From: Flavobacterium fluviale
GTDB lineage: Bacteria; Bacteroidota; Bacteroidia; Flavobacteriales; Flavobacteriaceae
Length of the DNA: 64,000 nucleotides
Assembly (NCBI RefSeq): GCF_003312915.1
Contig: NZ_CP030261.1
Span: 372,001 to 436,000 of the forward strand
Direction: 5' to 3'
Notes under the pieces: generated by a model
The model's database searches: none
Told to the model about the DNA's origin: nothing
What the model saw: only the letters and a program-made list of their open reading frames with translations
Shown here: piece after piece, positions 30,401-38,928 of the stretch
Numbering within the stretch: position 1 is the stretch's first letter
Layout: every line of letters begins with the position of its first letter
Made by a program: the position numbers and the translations under genes

Positions 30401-30588
30401 GAATTATCGGACCTTTCGCTGACATTAGATTCTCTCTTTTCGCAAGAAACTTATTTACATGGGGATTAGATTGGAAAGGAATGGATCCAGAGATGGCTTC
30501 ATATGGTAGTGGTAACACTCAAGGTTTAGAGGGAGGTTCTTTGCCTTCAACTAGAACATACGGAATGAATCTAGAATTAAAATTCTAA
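27463..30588 (+). CDS. SusC/RagA family TonB-linked outer-membrane transporter
   Basis: A 1041-residue TonB-dependent transporter barrel. Order: signal peptide ending LSFAQ (about 1-22); carboxypeptidase-D-like beta-sandwich (about 26-100, SGTVSDNAGMPLPGVSVLVK and FDGKFSIKA); plug domain with VIDGIPLDN and AALYGSRAGNGAILYTTK; then a long barrel ending MNLELKF. It partners the SusD-like lipoprotein 12 bp downstream. The nutrient cannot be read from sequence; RagAB-type peptide import or glycan import are both possible, and no glycoside hydrolases lie nearby. Codon choice (many aac, ggt, tac) resembles that of the ribosomal genes more than its other neighbours, suggesting strong expression. Confidence 0.93.
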   Translation: MKLKFNGFLVLLLVLVAQLSFAQERAVSGTVSDNAGMPLPGVSVLVKGTKAGTQTDFDGKFSIKASPSQILVFSYIGMKTQEIAATSTTVNVKLADASVELESVVITAALGIKREKKSISYAAQDLKGSIINEGGTNNAVSALSGNVAGLQVTSPSTMGGSTRVVLRGVGSVTGENRPLIVIDGIPLDNGNYNSSNTQRGAGGRDYGDASADINPDDIESVTVPKGGPAAALYGSRAGNGAILYTTKSAKKSGGKAEIAFNTGITFENVYIMPNLQHEYGGGSSSTFQQQVINGQTYNIADYATDESWGPKYDPNLKYLPWNAFDPEFSNDYLKEKSWVNPQNDVRSFFNTGITRTNSISFAKNTQDSGVRFAFTNQKTEGIVPNSSLTKNTFTLNANTKMSDKLKVESMVTYVQTRGFNRPEVGYGDNGLGQKFFQWGQRQLDYDELKDYKLSTGEQRSWNRKAWNNATPNYSDNPYWIIYENTSNDTRNRIYGNGKITYNITPDLYAVGNVYADIYNLGIQERVAIGSQALPSFTTSSRTLTDFNYEGRLHYDKKFGKFSLASFAGANRRNSFLTRVSGNTVGGLVLPGQYNLSNSASPAQSTNEDIRDRTNSVYGFVSLGYDDFLFLEATDRQDWFSTVYKPVNYASVTGSFIFSELTNVSWLNYGKVRGGWAQAGNATTAYRLQNYADIAIPFQGTPRYSQPGTAGNPFLKPELKTTKEVGLELSLFDRRLGVDVTYYDVVTTDLITPIQVDPSTGFNFALFNAGKLQNKGIEATVTVNPVRTQDFRWDITWNFAKNDNKLRELIPGVNELTIANAPFQARLLAVVGQQYGQIYGTDFTYDANGNKVVDAEGAYIPTAPKALGTITPDYNMGLRNNFKYKNLNFGFLIDMQEGGSYFSTSHMWGSYSGMLEHTATPGLRENGIVVDAVYENGAQNTSVLPGQTWAQQHYGLDAMNVFDASYVKLREVTLGYTLPKRIIGPFADIRFSLFARNLFTWGLDWKGMDPEMASYGSGNTQGLEGGSLPSTRTYGMNLELKF

Positions 30589-30600
30589 AAAAAAATCAAG

Positions 30601-32175
30601 ATGAAAAAAATATTCATATCAATATTATCAATTGCAACACTACTTACTACTACTGTAAGCTGTGATGATAAATTAGAAGAAATAAACATAAACCCTAACA
30701 GGCCAGACATATTAAATACTACATCTGTTGGTGTTTTCAACGGTGCTGTATACAACTTAATGACGAATTCTAGAGGAAGTTTTTCTTCGGGTAGAATGGC
30801 ATTACCATGGGTTCAATATTCCGCACAAAGAAACTACACTGAAGAGGATCGTTTCCAATTTAGAGAAGTTACAAATCAAAGTTTATACGGTGATTATTAC
30901 TTATCAGCTATCGATTTTAAAACTGTTATTCAAATGAATACAGATCCAGAGCTAAAAATTAAAAATGCTGCTTACGGTAGTAATAATAACCAAATCGCTG
31001 CAGCTAGAGTAATGTTAGCTTATACTTTCTTACAACTTGTAGATGCTTATGGCGACGTTCCTTACTATTCTTATGGAACTACTGACCCAGATTTCCAAGC
31101 TTTACAAAAAGATACATATATCAAGCCTAAATTTGCTCCTGCAGTTAAAATTTACGCGGATCTTATGAAGGAATTGAAAGAAGCTGTTGCAATGGTTGAA
31201 ACAAATCAAACAGTATTTTCACAAGGTGACCGTCTTTTTGGAAGCCCTGCAAAACTTATTAAATTTGCTAACTCTTTAAGATTAAGAATTGGAACTAGAG
31301 TTAAAGGTGTTGTTCCTGGAGCTGAAGCACATATTGCTGAAGCTATTGCTGGTGGAGTTATGACTTCTAATGCTGATACTGTTGGTTTAACATACCAAGC
31401 AGACAATGTACTACCTAGTCCATTCTACAATGATTTCTTTATTGGAAACAGAACTGACTTTGCTATTTCAAATACATTCGTTGAACTATTAAAAGGACAA
31501 ACTGGTAATTTTGGAGTTGATCCAAGATTACAAAAGTATGCAGCACCTATAACAGCTTCTGAAACAGCTGTTAAAAACAAAACGTATGCTGAAACAGATG
31601 ATTTAACACAGTACGTAGGTATGCCATATGGTATTACAAGTGCTCAAGCAGCTGGACAAAGACCAGGCACTTCTTTCTGGAGTTCAAATGTTTTAAAACA
31701 AGATTACACAGAAGTTTTAATGGAGTATGCTGAAGTTGAATTCTTATTGTCTGAAAACAATGGATGGAGTGTTGCAAACTACCAAAATGGTGTAAGAGCA
31801 TCTATGCTACGTTGGGGAGTTACTCCAGCTAAAATTGATGCTTATATTGCAACATTACCTGCACCAACGCAAGAAAATGTAATTACTCAAAAATACATCG
31901 CTCTTTTCATGCAGCCATATGAGGCATATGCTGAATATAGAAGAACTGGATTCCCAAGTACAATTCTTAAACCTGGTCAATCTCATCCTTTCAATGTACC
32001 ACAAGCTGGAGTAACAACTTATACATTTGTTGCTTTAAACGGTTTAAGTGCAATGCCAGACAGATTTACTTACCCAGTTAACTTACAACAGTTGAATGGT
32101 GAGAATGTTGCTGCTGCTGCTGCTGCAATTGGTGGTGATGAATTAGACACTAAACTAATTTGGGCTAAAAAATAA
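30601..32175 (+). CDS. SusD/RagB family outer-membrane lipoprotein
   Basis: A 524-residue surface lipoprotein that closes over the SusC transporter and captures substrate. The lipobox is at TTVSC (Cys about 21). Acidic residues follow directly (CDDKLEE), in line with the Bacteroidota lipoprotein surface-export signal. ININPNRPD is the usual start of SusD-like_2 proteins, and helical TPR-like segments follow (AARVMLAYTFLQLVDAYGDV). It is co-transcribed with the SusC gene and followed by a strong terminator. Confidence 0.92.
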   Translation: MKKIFISILSIATLLTTTVSCDDKLEEININPNRPDILNTTSVGVFNGAVYNLMTNSRGSFSSGRMALPWVQYSAQRNYTEEDRFQFREVTNQSLYGDYYLSAIDFKTVIQMNTDPELKIKNAAYGSNNNQIAAARVMLAYTFLQLVDAYGDVPYYSYGTTDPDFQALQKDTYIKPKFAPAVKIYADLMKELKEAVAMVETNQTVFSQGDRLFGSPAKLIKFANSLRLRIGTRVKGVVPGAEAHIAEAIAGGVMTSNADTVGLTYQADNVLPSPFYNDFFIGNRTDFAISNTFVELLKGQTGNFGVDPRLQKYAAPITASETAVKNKTYAETDDLTQYVGMPYGITSAQAAGQRPGTSFWSSNVLKQDYTEVLMEYAEVEFLLSENNGWSVANYQNGVRASMLRWGVTPAKIDAYIATLPAPTQENVITQKYIALFMQPYEAYAEYRRTGFPSTILKPGQSHPFNVPQAGVTTYTFVALNGLSAMPDRFTYPVNLQQLNGENVAAAAAAIGGDELDTKLIWAKK

Positions 32176-32197
32176 TTTTTAAACTCAATAATATTTT

Positions 32198-32231
32198 AAA
32201 ACCGCTCTGTTAATTCAGAGCGGTTTTTTTA
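32198..32231 (+). terminator. Intrinsic terminator of the SusC/SusD operon
   Basis: Perfect 12-bp stem (aaaaccgctctg at 32198-32209 with 32216-32227), 6-nt loop, followed by a T-run. Lies 23 bp after the SusD stop. Confidence 0.93.
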
Positions 32232-32246
32232 TATAAACATATTACC

Positions 32247-32254
32247 TATATTTG
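32247..32254 (+). promoter_or_regulatory. -7 promoter box of rlmB (TATATTTG)
   Basis: Exact TAnnTTTG match whose final G is 5 nt before the rlmB ATG, so the transcript probably begins at or next to the start codon. The -33 position falls in the T-run of the preceding terminator and has no TTTG. Confidence 0.5.
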
Positions 32255-32258
32255 CCTC

Positions 32259-32993
32259 ATGGAAAAAGAACATCAAATATTTGGCATTAGAGCCATCATA
32301 GAAGCAATTCAAGCAGGAAAAGAAGTAGATAAAGTCTTTATTCAGAAAGAGATTTCTGGTGAGTTAATGAAAGATTTAATGAAGGTAATGAAACGTGCCA
32401 ACATTAACTTCTCTTATGTCCCTGTTGAAAAACTAAACCGTCTTACTCCTAATAATCATCAAGGTGCAGTTGCAACTATTTCTCCTATTGGTTTTATAGA
32501 TTTAGAACATCTTGTTGAATCAACTATTGAATCTGGAAAAAAACCATTATTTTTAATATTAGATCAAATCTCTGATGCTAGAAATTTTGGTGCCATCATA
32601 AGAACAGCAGAATGCACAGGTGTAAATGGCATTATTGTACAGAAAGCTGGATCAGCCCCTGTAAATGGAGACACCGTAAAAACTTCTGCTGGTGCAGTAT
32701 TTAATGTGCCCATTTGCAAAGTTGAACACATTAAAGATGCTATCTTTTATTTGCAAGGGTCTGGAATTAAAACAGTAGCTGCAACTGAAAAAACTGATCA
32801 AAATATTTATGATATCACGCTTACAGATCCCTTAGCAATAATCATGGGTTCTGAAGACAGAGGAATAAATCCGTCAGTCTTAAAGATTGTCGATGAAAAA
32901 GCAAAACTGCCAATGTTTGGTTCAATAGGATCTTTAAATGTTTCTGTTGCTTGCGGGGCATTTTTATACGAAGCCGTTCGCCAAAGAAGTTAA
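32259..32993 (+). CDS. rlmB: 23S rRNA (guanosine-2'-O)-methyltransferase, RlmB type
   Basis: SPOUT-fold methyltransferase, probably modifying G2251 of 23S rRNA. The 244 residues have the N-terminal substrate-binding domain (HQIFGIRAIIEAIQAGKEVD, residues 4-75) and the C-terminal knotted domain. The three SPOUT motifs are visible: LDQISDARNFGAIIRTAE, AIIMGSEDRGI and GSLNVSVACGAFLYEAVRQ. TrmH-family paralogues are hard to separate, but the N-terminal domain favours RlmB. Confidence 0.9.
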   Translation: MEKEHQIFGIRAIIEAIQAGKEVDKVFIQKEISGELMKDLMKVMKRANINFSYVPVEKLNRLTPNNHQGAVATISPIGFIDLEHLVESTIESGKKPLFLILDQISDARNFGAIIRTAECTGVNGIIVQKAGSAPVNGDTVKTSAGAVFNVPICKVEHIKDAIFYLQGSGIKTVAATEKTDQNIYDITLTDPLAIIMGSEDRGINPSVLKIVDEKAKLPMFGSIGSLNVSVACGAFLYEAVRQRS

Positions 32994-33040
32994 TTTGCAT
33001 TGAAAATAAAGATTAGAATGAATAATTAAAACTTTAATTA

Positions 33041-33847
33041 ATGCTTTCAAAATCTAATCCAAATCAAATAATTACCATAATCCGATGCTTGTTTGTAGTC
33101 TTGATGATTACAAACAGCTACGGACAAAATACTACATATAATCAATTTTGGAATGAGTTTCAGTTTAATCAAACTCTAAGCAAAAAATGGTCGACCGAAA
33201 TTGATTTAGGAGCAGCATATAGCAGTACTGCATCTTCATCAAATTTATTCGAAAATACAATACAAAGATCTGTAAGAGGCTGGGCACATTATTACTACTC
33301 CCCTAGATGGAAGCTTTCAACTTTCGTTGCGCATTACAACAACAGAGATGTTCCGGAAATTGGACAATTTGAATCTCCTGAATGGCGTTTTGCTCTTCAA
33401 GGGATTTACTATTTTCACAAAACAGGATATACTTTAAGTACGAGAATGCGAACAGAATTTCGTCATATGAGAAATCAGGACGATGATTATGAAAATGTAT
33501 TCAGATACCGCCAGCAAATAAAATACCTGCAGCCTATAAATAGTAAAGTTTTAAGAAAGGGTGTTGTTTATGCTGTGGCTTCTGATGAAATTTATTTCAA
33601 GTCAGGAGCTAAAGTTACAGGAGAAAGTTTCTTTGATAGAAATAGACTAAACATTGGTGCTGGTTATTTATTTTCAGATGACATTCAAATTGAATTATGT
33701 TATGCCAACGAATATCTCCCAAGGAATAGCGGTACCCAAATAACCAATGCTGCTTCGCTTACAGTAAGCTTTAATAATCTTTTGAGAAATATTCAGAAGG
33801 AAATTGCCAGCAAGAATGATCATCATTTAAAAGATGAAGAAGAATGA
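33041..33847 (+). CDS. DUF2490 family outer-membrane protein
   Basis: A 268-residue protein with an N-terminal hydrophobic signal ending NSYGQ (about residue 29). The rest has many aromatic and charged residues in alternating strands (HYYYSPRWKLSTFVAHYNNR, YVFRYRQQIKYLQ-type segments), as expected for a beta-barrel. It matches the DUF2490 pattern; the function is not known. It starts 47 bp after rlmB and its stop codon directly abuts the stop codon of the convergent gene at 33848. Confidence 0.75.
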   Translation: MLSKSNPNQIITIIRCLFVVLMITNSYGQNTTYNQFWNEFQFNQTLSKKWSTEIDLGAAYSSTASSSNLFENTIQRSVRGWAHYYYSPRWKLSTFVAHYNNRDVPEIGQFESPEWRFALQGIYYFHKTGYTLSTRMRTEFRHMRNQDDDYENVFRYRQQIKYLQPINSKVLRKGVVYAVASDEIYFKSGAKVTGESFFDRNRLNIGAGYLFSDDIQIELCYANEYLPRNSGTQITNAASLTVSFNNLLRNIQKEIASKNDHHLKDEEE

Positions 33848-34354
33848 TTATTGCTCTTCATTCTTTAAAAAACAATTAAGCTGATGCATAATTGCATTTT
33901 TATGAAGTTTAAAATTATAACTTCTCACAAACTCAGTCCCTTTCATATTAATCTCTGCAGTTACCGCTTCATAATTCGAAAAAGCATCCACATCTTTTTC
34001 ATCAATTAAATAAAGCACCTGCATTATAGAATCGTTTCTGCGGTATTGAGTATCATAATGTGTTAATTTATACGTATTCTTATCCGCAAGATGAATTACT
34101 AAATCATCATTGATCTTTTTACCAATTTTTTTATCTGGAAATGGTGTTGGCTGCAGAGCAACAAAGTAATGTTCCTTGTCTGTAACTATATTAATTTTCA
34201 ACGACTTTGATTTGGTAGTGTAGAATACGGCAGGATCAAAATAATATTCCATACTTCCATCCGCCTGTACCCTATTTTTAACCTCACATTGAGCAATAGA
34301 TTTACTACTAAAAACGAAATATAAGAAGAGAACTAAAATCCTTATTTCTTTCAT
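33848..34354 (-). CDS. Hypothetical secreted protein
   Basis: 168 residues, not recognised. A signal peptide is clear (MKEIRILVLFLYFVFSSKSIAQ, cut at about 22), so the protein is probably periplasmic or exported. The mature part is hydrophilic and predicted mixed alpha/beta, with no catalytic motif that I can identify. It contains two Cys (about 23 and 161). The stop codons of this gene and the convergent DUF2490 gene are adjacent with no spacer. Confidence 0.65.
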   Translation of the reverse strand: MKEIRILVLFLYFVFSSKSIAQCEVKNRVQADGSMEYYFDPAVFYTTKSKSLKINIVTDKEHYFVALQPTPFPDKKIGKKINDDLVIHLADKNTYKLTHYDTQYRRNDSIMQVLYLIDEKDVDAFSNYEAVTAEINMKGTEFVRSYNFKLHKNAIMHQLNCFLKNEEQ

Positions 34355-34418
34355 AATAATGTAGATTAAATTGTTACACTAACAAATTTAAACTTTTTCA
34401 TTATAATAAACTATCAAA

Positions 34419-35174
34419 TCAATCTTCAGAATCTAATTCTGATTTTCGTACCACAATATAATTAACAGGATAACTAGATGAAAAATATTCCTGATTCTCT
34501 TCTTCATGTGAAATATTCACAAAGTTCCCTTCTTCATCAAAATGTTTCATAAAAGGATCGTTACTGGGATCAAAATCTGGACGCTGCCACTCGTAAACAA
34601 TTGGTTTTGCATATTCTGGAGTTCTGTAGAATAATGTCAACACAAAACCACTAATAAGACCTGCCAAGTGGCCTTCCCAAGAAATAGATTGATCAACATC
34701 AGGAAAAACATACCAAATCATTCCGCCATAAAGTAAAATTACGGTTAAAGACAAAGCAACTAATCTATAATATTTAGTTTGAATTCCTTTAAAGAAAATA
34801 AAACTTACCAAAACATAAATTAGACCGCTGGCTCCGATATGAAAGTTCTCTCGCCCAACTATCCACGTAATTACTCCAGAAAATAATATTCCATAAACAA
34901 TTACTCCAAATGTTAGTTTTGGATAAAAAAACTGTATTGCTGCGAGTAAGATTAAAAGCGGAATACTGTTATTATATAAATGGTCTAAATTTTCATGAAT
35001 AAACGGACTGAACAAAACACCCTGCAATCCCAAAAAATCTCGTGGATAAATTCCGTATCGATAAAAATCAAAATCAAATCGAATCTGCATCCAATAAATA
35101 ATCCATAAAAAAAGGACAAAAAATAAAGGAAGTCCAATTACAGAATTTGAAAATTTAAAATTAGTATCGCTCAT
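34419..35174 (-). CDS. Rhomboid family intramembrane serine protease
   Basis: Cleaves transmembrane substrates within the inner membrane. About six hydrophobic helices are visible. The catalytic dyad is Ser116 in HIGASGLIYV and His169 in WEGHLAGLISG. FSPFIHENLDHLYNNSIPLL carries the His-rich motif of the second helix. A soluble acidic C-terminal tail (about 200-251) follows. I chose ATG at 35174 (MSDTNFKFSN, 251 residues); ATG at 35186 would add four residues. The natural substrates are unknown. Confidence 0.9.
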   Translation of the reverse strand: MSDTNFKFSNSVIGLPLFFVLFLWIIYWMQIRFDFDFYRYGIYPRDFLGLQGVLFSPFIHENLDHLYNNSIPLLILLAAIQFFYPKLTFGVIVYGILFSGVITWIVGRENFHIGASGLIYVLVSFIFFKGIQTKYYRLVALSLTVILLYGGMIWYVFPDVDQSISWEGHLAGLISGFVLTLFYRTPEYAKPIVYEWQRPDFDPSNDPFMKHFDEEGNFVNISHEEENQEYFSSSYPVNYIVVRKSELDSED

Positions 35175-35215
35175 ATTTTTTATCAATAATAATGTTGAGA
35201 ACTCAAAAAACTATC

Positions 35216-35223
35216 CAAAAATA
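35216..35223 (-). promoter_or_regulatory. -7 promoter box of the rhomboid gene (TATTTTTG)
   Basis: Exact TAnnTTTG match on the minus strand, 42 nt before the ATG at 35174. No clear -33 TTTG. Confidence 0.4.
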
Positions 35224-35337
35224 TTTTACTGATATTTTGTCATATCTCAAAACAGCAAAATTGTTTCAAATTGTAACAATCCTTCTTGTAATCAACTGTT
35301 TTAACTTTCAATAAATAAAATTTAAAAGTTAAAATAC

Positions 35338-35345
35338 TAATTTTG
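35338..35345 (+). promoter_or_regulatory. -7 promoter box of rarA (TAATTTTG)
   Basis: Exact TAnnTTTG match. The final G is 5 nt before the rarA ATG, the same spacing as at rlmB, so the mRNA may be leaderless. No -33 TTTG at the expected place. Confidence 0.5.
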
Positions 35346-35349
35346 CAGA

Positions 35350-36627
35350 ATGGAAGCACCTTTAGCAGAACGCATTCGCCCGCAGCAATTAGAAGATTAT
35401 ATTAGCCAGCATCATTTGGTTGGTCCGACTGGTTCTTTAACACAGCAAATTTCAAAAGGAATAATTCCTTCTTTGATTTTTTGGGGACCTCCAGGCACAG
35501 GAAAAACAACCTTAGCACAAATTATAGCACAAGAATCAAAAAGACCATTTTACATTTTAAGTGCTATAAATTCTGGAGTAAAGGATATACGCGATGTTAT
35601 AGAAAAAGCAAAACAGAGCGGTGGATTGTTTACAGCCAAAAATCCGATTCTTTTTATTGATGAGATTCACAGATTTAGTAAATCACAACAAGATTCACTT
35701 TTAGCAGCTGTCGAAAAAGGCTGGATAACTTTAATTGGAGCTACGACAGAGAATCCAAGTTTTGAGGTGATTCCTGCACTATTGTCACGTTGTCAAGTTT
35801 ACATACTAAATGCTTTCACAAAAGCCGATTTAGAAGCATTATTACAGCGTGCAATGAAAACCGACACCTATTTGCTGACAAAAAATATAAATCTTAAGGA
35901 AACTGAAGCTTTATTACGCCTTTCTGGCGGTGACGGAAGAAAATTGCTAAATATTTTTGAATTGGTAATTAATGCATCTGCAGGTGACGAGATACTAATT
36001 ACCAACGATCGCGTGTTAGAATTGGTACAGCAGAACACTGTTCTCTACGATAAAACAGGCGAACAGCATTACGATATAATTTCTGCTTTTATAAAATCAA
36101 TTCGCGGGAGCGATCCAAATGGTGCTGTATATTGGCTGGCGCGAATGATTGAAGGCGGCGAAGACGTTAAATTTATTGCCAGAAGAATGCTTATATTATC
36201 GAGCGAGGATATTGGCAATGCCAATCCGACAGCTTTTATTATGGCCAACAATACTTTTCAGGCCGTTACCACTATTGGGTATCCTGAAAGCCGAATTATT
36301 TTAAGCCAATGTGCTATTTATCTTGCGACATCTCCTAAAAGCAATGCCTCTTATATGGCAATTGGCAATGCGCAGCAATTGGTAAAGCAAACTGGAGATT
36401 TACCAGTTCCAATTCATTTGCGAAATGCACCAACCAAATTAATGAAAGAATTAGGTTATGGCGACGACTACAAATATTCTCATGATTATGCTAATAATTT
36501 TGCAGAGCAAGAATTCTTGCCAGATGCTATAAAAGAAACGGTTCTTTATAATCCTGGAAGCAATTCTAGAGAGAACAGCAACCGAGAATTTTTAAAGAAC
36601 CGTTGGAAAGATAAATACGGCTATTGA
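35350..36627 (+). CDS. rarA: Replication-associated recombination protein A (RarA/MgsA), AAA+ ATPase
   Basis: Clamp-loader-like ATPase acting at stalled replication forks. The 425 residues contain Walker A GPPGTGKT (46-53), Walker [11 protein letters not shown] (about 100-109), sensor 1 [11 protein letters not shown], the arginine finger LLSRCQVY, and the C-terminal tetramerisation region ([50 protein letters not shown]). Full length. It ends 14 bp from the convergent hypothetical gene. Confidence 0.95.
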   Translation: MEAPLAERIRPQQLEDYISQHHLVGPTGSLTQQISKGIIPSLIFWGPPGTGKTTLAQIIAQESKRPFYILSAINSGVKDIRDVIEKAKQSGGLFTAKNPILFIDEIHRFSKSQQDSLLAAVEKGWITLIGATTENPSFEVIPALLSRCQVYILNAFTKADLEALLQRAMKTDTYLLTKNINLKETEALLRLSGGDGRKLLNIFELVINASAGDEILITNDRVLELVQQNTVLYDKTGEQHYDIISAFIKSIRGSDPNGAVYWLARMIEGGEDVKFIARRMLILSSEDIGNANPTAFIMANNTFQAVTTIGYPESRIILSQCAIYLATSPKSNASYMAIGNAQQLVKQTGDLPVPIHLRNAPTKLMKELGYGDDYKYSHDYANNFAEQEFLPDAIKETVLYNPGSNSRENSNREFLKNRWKDKYGY

Positions 36628-36641
36628 ACCGGATTTGTATT

Positions 36642-37439
36642 TTAGAATTTAACTACAATTTTTTCTGAAACCAATTTATCATTTTGATAAGATTCGAAGT
36701 ACCATTGTCCATCATCTTTTAAAATCAACGACCCTTGAACATTATCTTTTATAGCGATGAAAACATTAGTTTGAGAAGTTTTAAGAAGCTTCATTACTAC
36801 TTTTGGTGTTTTGTCTATTAACTGGTAACCAGATTCCGTTGGCTGTGCATATAATAAATTCGGATCTTTTAGGTCTGGTGAGGGAGCAGCAACTGCAAGT
36901 TGAGACGCTGGTGGTGTATTATTTGCAACTGTATTATTTACAGCTGTCGTAGTGGCAGCAACTGATGCAGTAGTTTTAACTGCAGCTGGCGTTTTGGCAG
37001 CAGCAACTGGATTTCCACTATATTTATAATTAAGTGCATAAACAGATTTAAAAGCATTATCAAGTGCTTCTTTATAAGCTACTTCATATTCTTTTTCTCG
37101 GCTTTTTCCCACTTCTGAAGTAAATACAACTTGTCCGAAACAATCTTTTAACTGTACAATAAGCTTAGTTACCAAGAATGCATTATCTCTCACTACATCA
37201 ATATATAGAACCTGACAGCGATCTGTATAGCCTTCAGGAAGCTGCTCGTTTGCATAAAAGCCCTGAAATCCAGCTTTAACTAAATTTTGTTTAGTTAAAG
37301 TAGCTAGACGATATTGATTATCGGTTTTTATAAAATCGTATTTTAGAGGGATAATTACAGCTTTGTAATCATTAACAGACTGCGCAAATCCAGCAACTGA
37401 ACATAAAATTGCAGTTAGTAAAAATTTAATTTTCATCAT
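36642..37439 (-). CDS. Hypothetical periplasmic protein with low-complexity linker
   Basis: 265 residues, family not recognised. Signal peptide MKIKFLLTAILCSVAGFAQ. An N-terminal domain (about 22-140, NDYKAVIIPLKYDFIKTDNQ, VVFTSEVGKSREKEYEVAYK) is separated by an Ala/Thr/Val-rich linker (about 143-190) from a small beta-rich C-terminal domain (about 205-265, LIDKTPKVVMKLLKTSQTNV). Its ATG overlaps the stop codon of the upstream YjjG-like gene (TAATG), so the two are translationally coupled although a shared function is not obvious. Confidence 0.7.
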   Translation of the reverse strand: MMKIKFLLTAILCSVAGFAQSVNDYKAVIIPLKYDFIKTDNQYRLATLTKQNLVKAGFQGFYANEQLPEGYTDRCQVLYIDVVRDNAFLVTKLIVQLKDCFGQVVFTSEVGKSREKEYEVAYKEALDNAFKSVYALNYKYSGNPVAAAKTPAAVKTTASVAATTTAVNNTVANNTPPASQLAVAAPSPDLKDPNLLYAQPTESGYQLIDKTPKVVMKLLKTSQTNVFIAIKDNVQGSLILKDDGQWYFESYQNDKLVSEKIVVKF

Positions 37440-38125
37440 TATAAATATTTTTTTAGTTCTAATAAATGGTTAATTTGTTTATAATTTCCAGAAATATCCA
37501 GTTTTTTTTCATTGAAAAAAATAGCATCTAGGCCAGCGTTTAAAGCACCAGTAACATCAGCTTCAAAGTCGTCTCCGATCATGATGCTGTTTTCCTTTGC
37601 CGTATTAGCAAGATTTAATGCATAATCAAATATAATACTATTTGGTTTCTTAACGCCAGCCAACTCAGAATTTGTAATCGTAGAAAAATAACCTCCTAGA
37701 GAAGCATTTTTTATTTTCTTTTCCTGAACATTTGCAAAGCCATTAGTAATAATATGAAGTTTATATTTAGGTTTTAAATACTCCAAAACTTCTAAAGCGC
37801 CGTCGAAAAGATAATTATTATCGGTCAGAAACTCGATATAATCATTGGCAATTTCAAAGATATTTTCTTCGGAAATCACATAGTTCAAAGCATCAAAAGA
37901 AAACTTCAAACGATTGTAACGCAATTCCTGATGCGTAATTTTATCGTTTTGATATAATCGCCAGCATTCTTGGTTTATAGGTATGTAATTTTTAATAAAA
38001 TCTTCAGTGCTGATTTCTGTATATTTTTCTCTAAAAATACGATTGAAAGCCATTTCTGAATTTTTATCAAAATCCCAAAGAGTGTGATCTAAATCAAAAA
38101 AAATGTCTGTAATATTGGTATTCAT
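37439..38125 (-). CDS. HAD-superfamily nucleotidase, YjjG-like
   Basis: 228 residues of the haloacid dehalogenase fold. Motif I is FFDLDHTLWDF with nucleophile Asp11 and acid/base Asp13. Motif II is IITNG, motif III is Lys in GVKKPNSIIFDYAL, and motif IV is MIGDDFEADVTGALNAGLDA. The pattern after motif I fits the YjjG group of (non-canonical) pyrimidine nucleotidases, which clean up damaged nucleotides. It is in a compact minus-strand group with radC (3 bp upstream) and the hypothetical gene downstream (1-bp overlap). Confidence 0.85.
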   Translation of the reverse strand: MNTNITDIFFDLDHTLWDFDKNSEMAFNRIFREKYTEISTEDFIKNYIPINQECWRLYQNDKITHQELRYNRLKFSFDALNYVISEENIFEIANDYIEFLTDNNYLFDGALEVLEYLKPKYKLHIITNGFANVQEKKIKNASLGGYFSTITNSELAGVKKPNSIIFDYALNLANTAKENSIMIGDDFEADVTGALNAGLDAIFFNEKKLDISGNYKQINHLLELKKYL

Positions 38126-38128
38126 ACA

Positions 38129-38818
38129 TTAAAAAATTCCTTCATCTACAAAACTATAATATTTTGATTCAGTAATAATCAAATGATCTAAAACTTTAAC
38201 ATCTAGACTTTCTCCGGCCTGCTTAATTTTCTTTGTAATTTGCTTATCAGCCTCACTGGGAGTCAGATTTCCTGATGGATGATTATGACACAAAATCAAA
38301 GCTGTAGCACCGTTTTCCATTGCTAATTTAAAAACCAATCTAACATCTACAACAGTTCCTGTAATACCTCCTTTACTCAATTGAGACTTTGAAATAACAC
38401 TATTAGAATTATTAAGAAAAAGGATCCAAAATTCTTCATGAGGAAGTTGTCCAATAATTGGCTGCATTATCTCGAAAACAGCTTTACTAGAAGATATTTT
38501 TTTGAATATTAGCGCATCTTCACTTCTTTGTCTTCTGCCCAATTCTAATGCAGCAACTATAGAAATTGCTTTTGCCTCACCTACTCCTTTAAATTGCATT
38601 AAACTTGAAATAGACAATTTTCCTAAAGCATTAAGATTTCCTGCACTTGATAAAATTCGCTTACTTAAAGAAACTGCAGATTCATTTCGACTTCCCGAAC
38701 CAATTAAGATTGCAATTAATTCGGCATCACTTAATGCTTCCTTTCCTTTCAACATTAATTTCTCGCGAGGCTTATCATCTTCGGACCAGTCCGTGATTGG
38801 AAAATTAGATTTTTCCAT
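38129..38818 (-). CDS. radC: RadC family JAB1/MPN domain protein
   Basis: 229 residues. The N-terminal helix-hairpin-helix ([20 protein letters not shown], 73-92) precedes a JAMM metal-binding domain with His178, His180 and Asp191 in LCHNHPSGNLTPSEAD and a Glu at 128/129. The JAMM signature suggests a zinc metalloprotease-like site. The name RadC reflects an old link to DNA repair in E. coli that was later withdrawn, so the function is not established. First gene of the radC-yjjG-like-hypothetical run. Confidence 0.92.
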   Translation of the reverse strand: MEKSNFPITDWSEDDKPREKLMLKGKEALSDAELIAILIGSGSRNESAVSLSKRILSSAGNLNALGKLSISSLMQFKGVGEAKAISIVAALELGRRQRSEDALIFKKISSSKAVFEIMQPIIGQLPHEEFWILFLNNSNSVISKSQLSKGGITGTVVDVRLVFKLAMENGATALILCHNHPSGNLTPSEADKQITKKIKQAGESLDVKVLDHLIITESKYYSFVDEGIF

Positions 38819-38842
38819 AATTTAGAATAATTTTATAAGAAG

Positions 38843-38875
38843 CGAAGATATTAAAAAGAAGAAAAATCTTTCAAA
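38843..38875 (-). promoter_or_regulatory. Likely promoter of radC (TTTG, 21 nt, TATCTTCG)
   Basis: On the minus strand TTTG (38872-38875) and TATCTTCG (38843-38850) differ from the Bacteroidota consensus by one base in the -7 box and one or two nt in spacing. 24 nt before the ATG. Confidence 0.45.
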
Positions 38876-38928
38876 CAAATACAATCAATTTTAAATTTGA
38901 TTACCTTTAAAAACTAATCTATCTCAAA

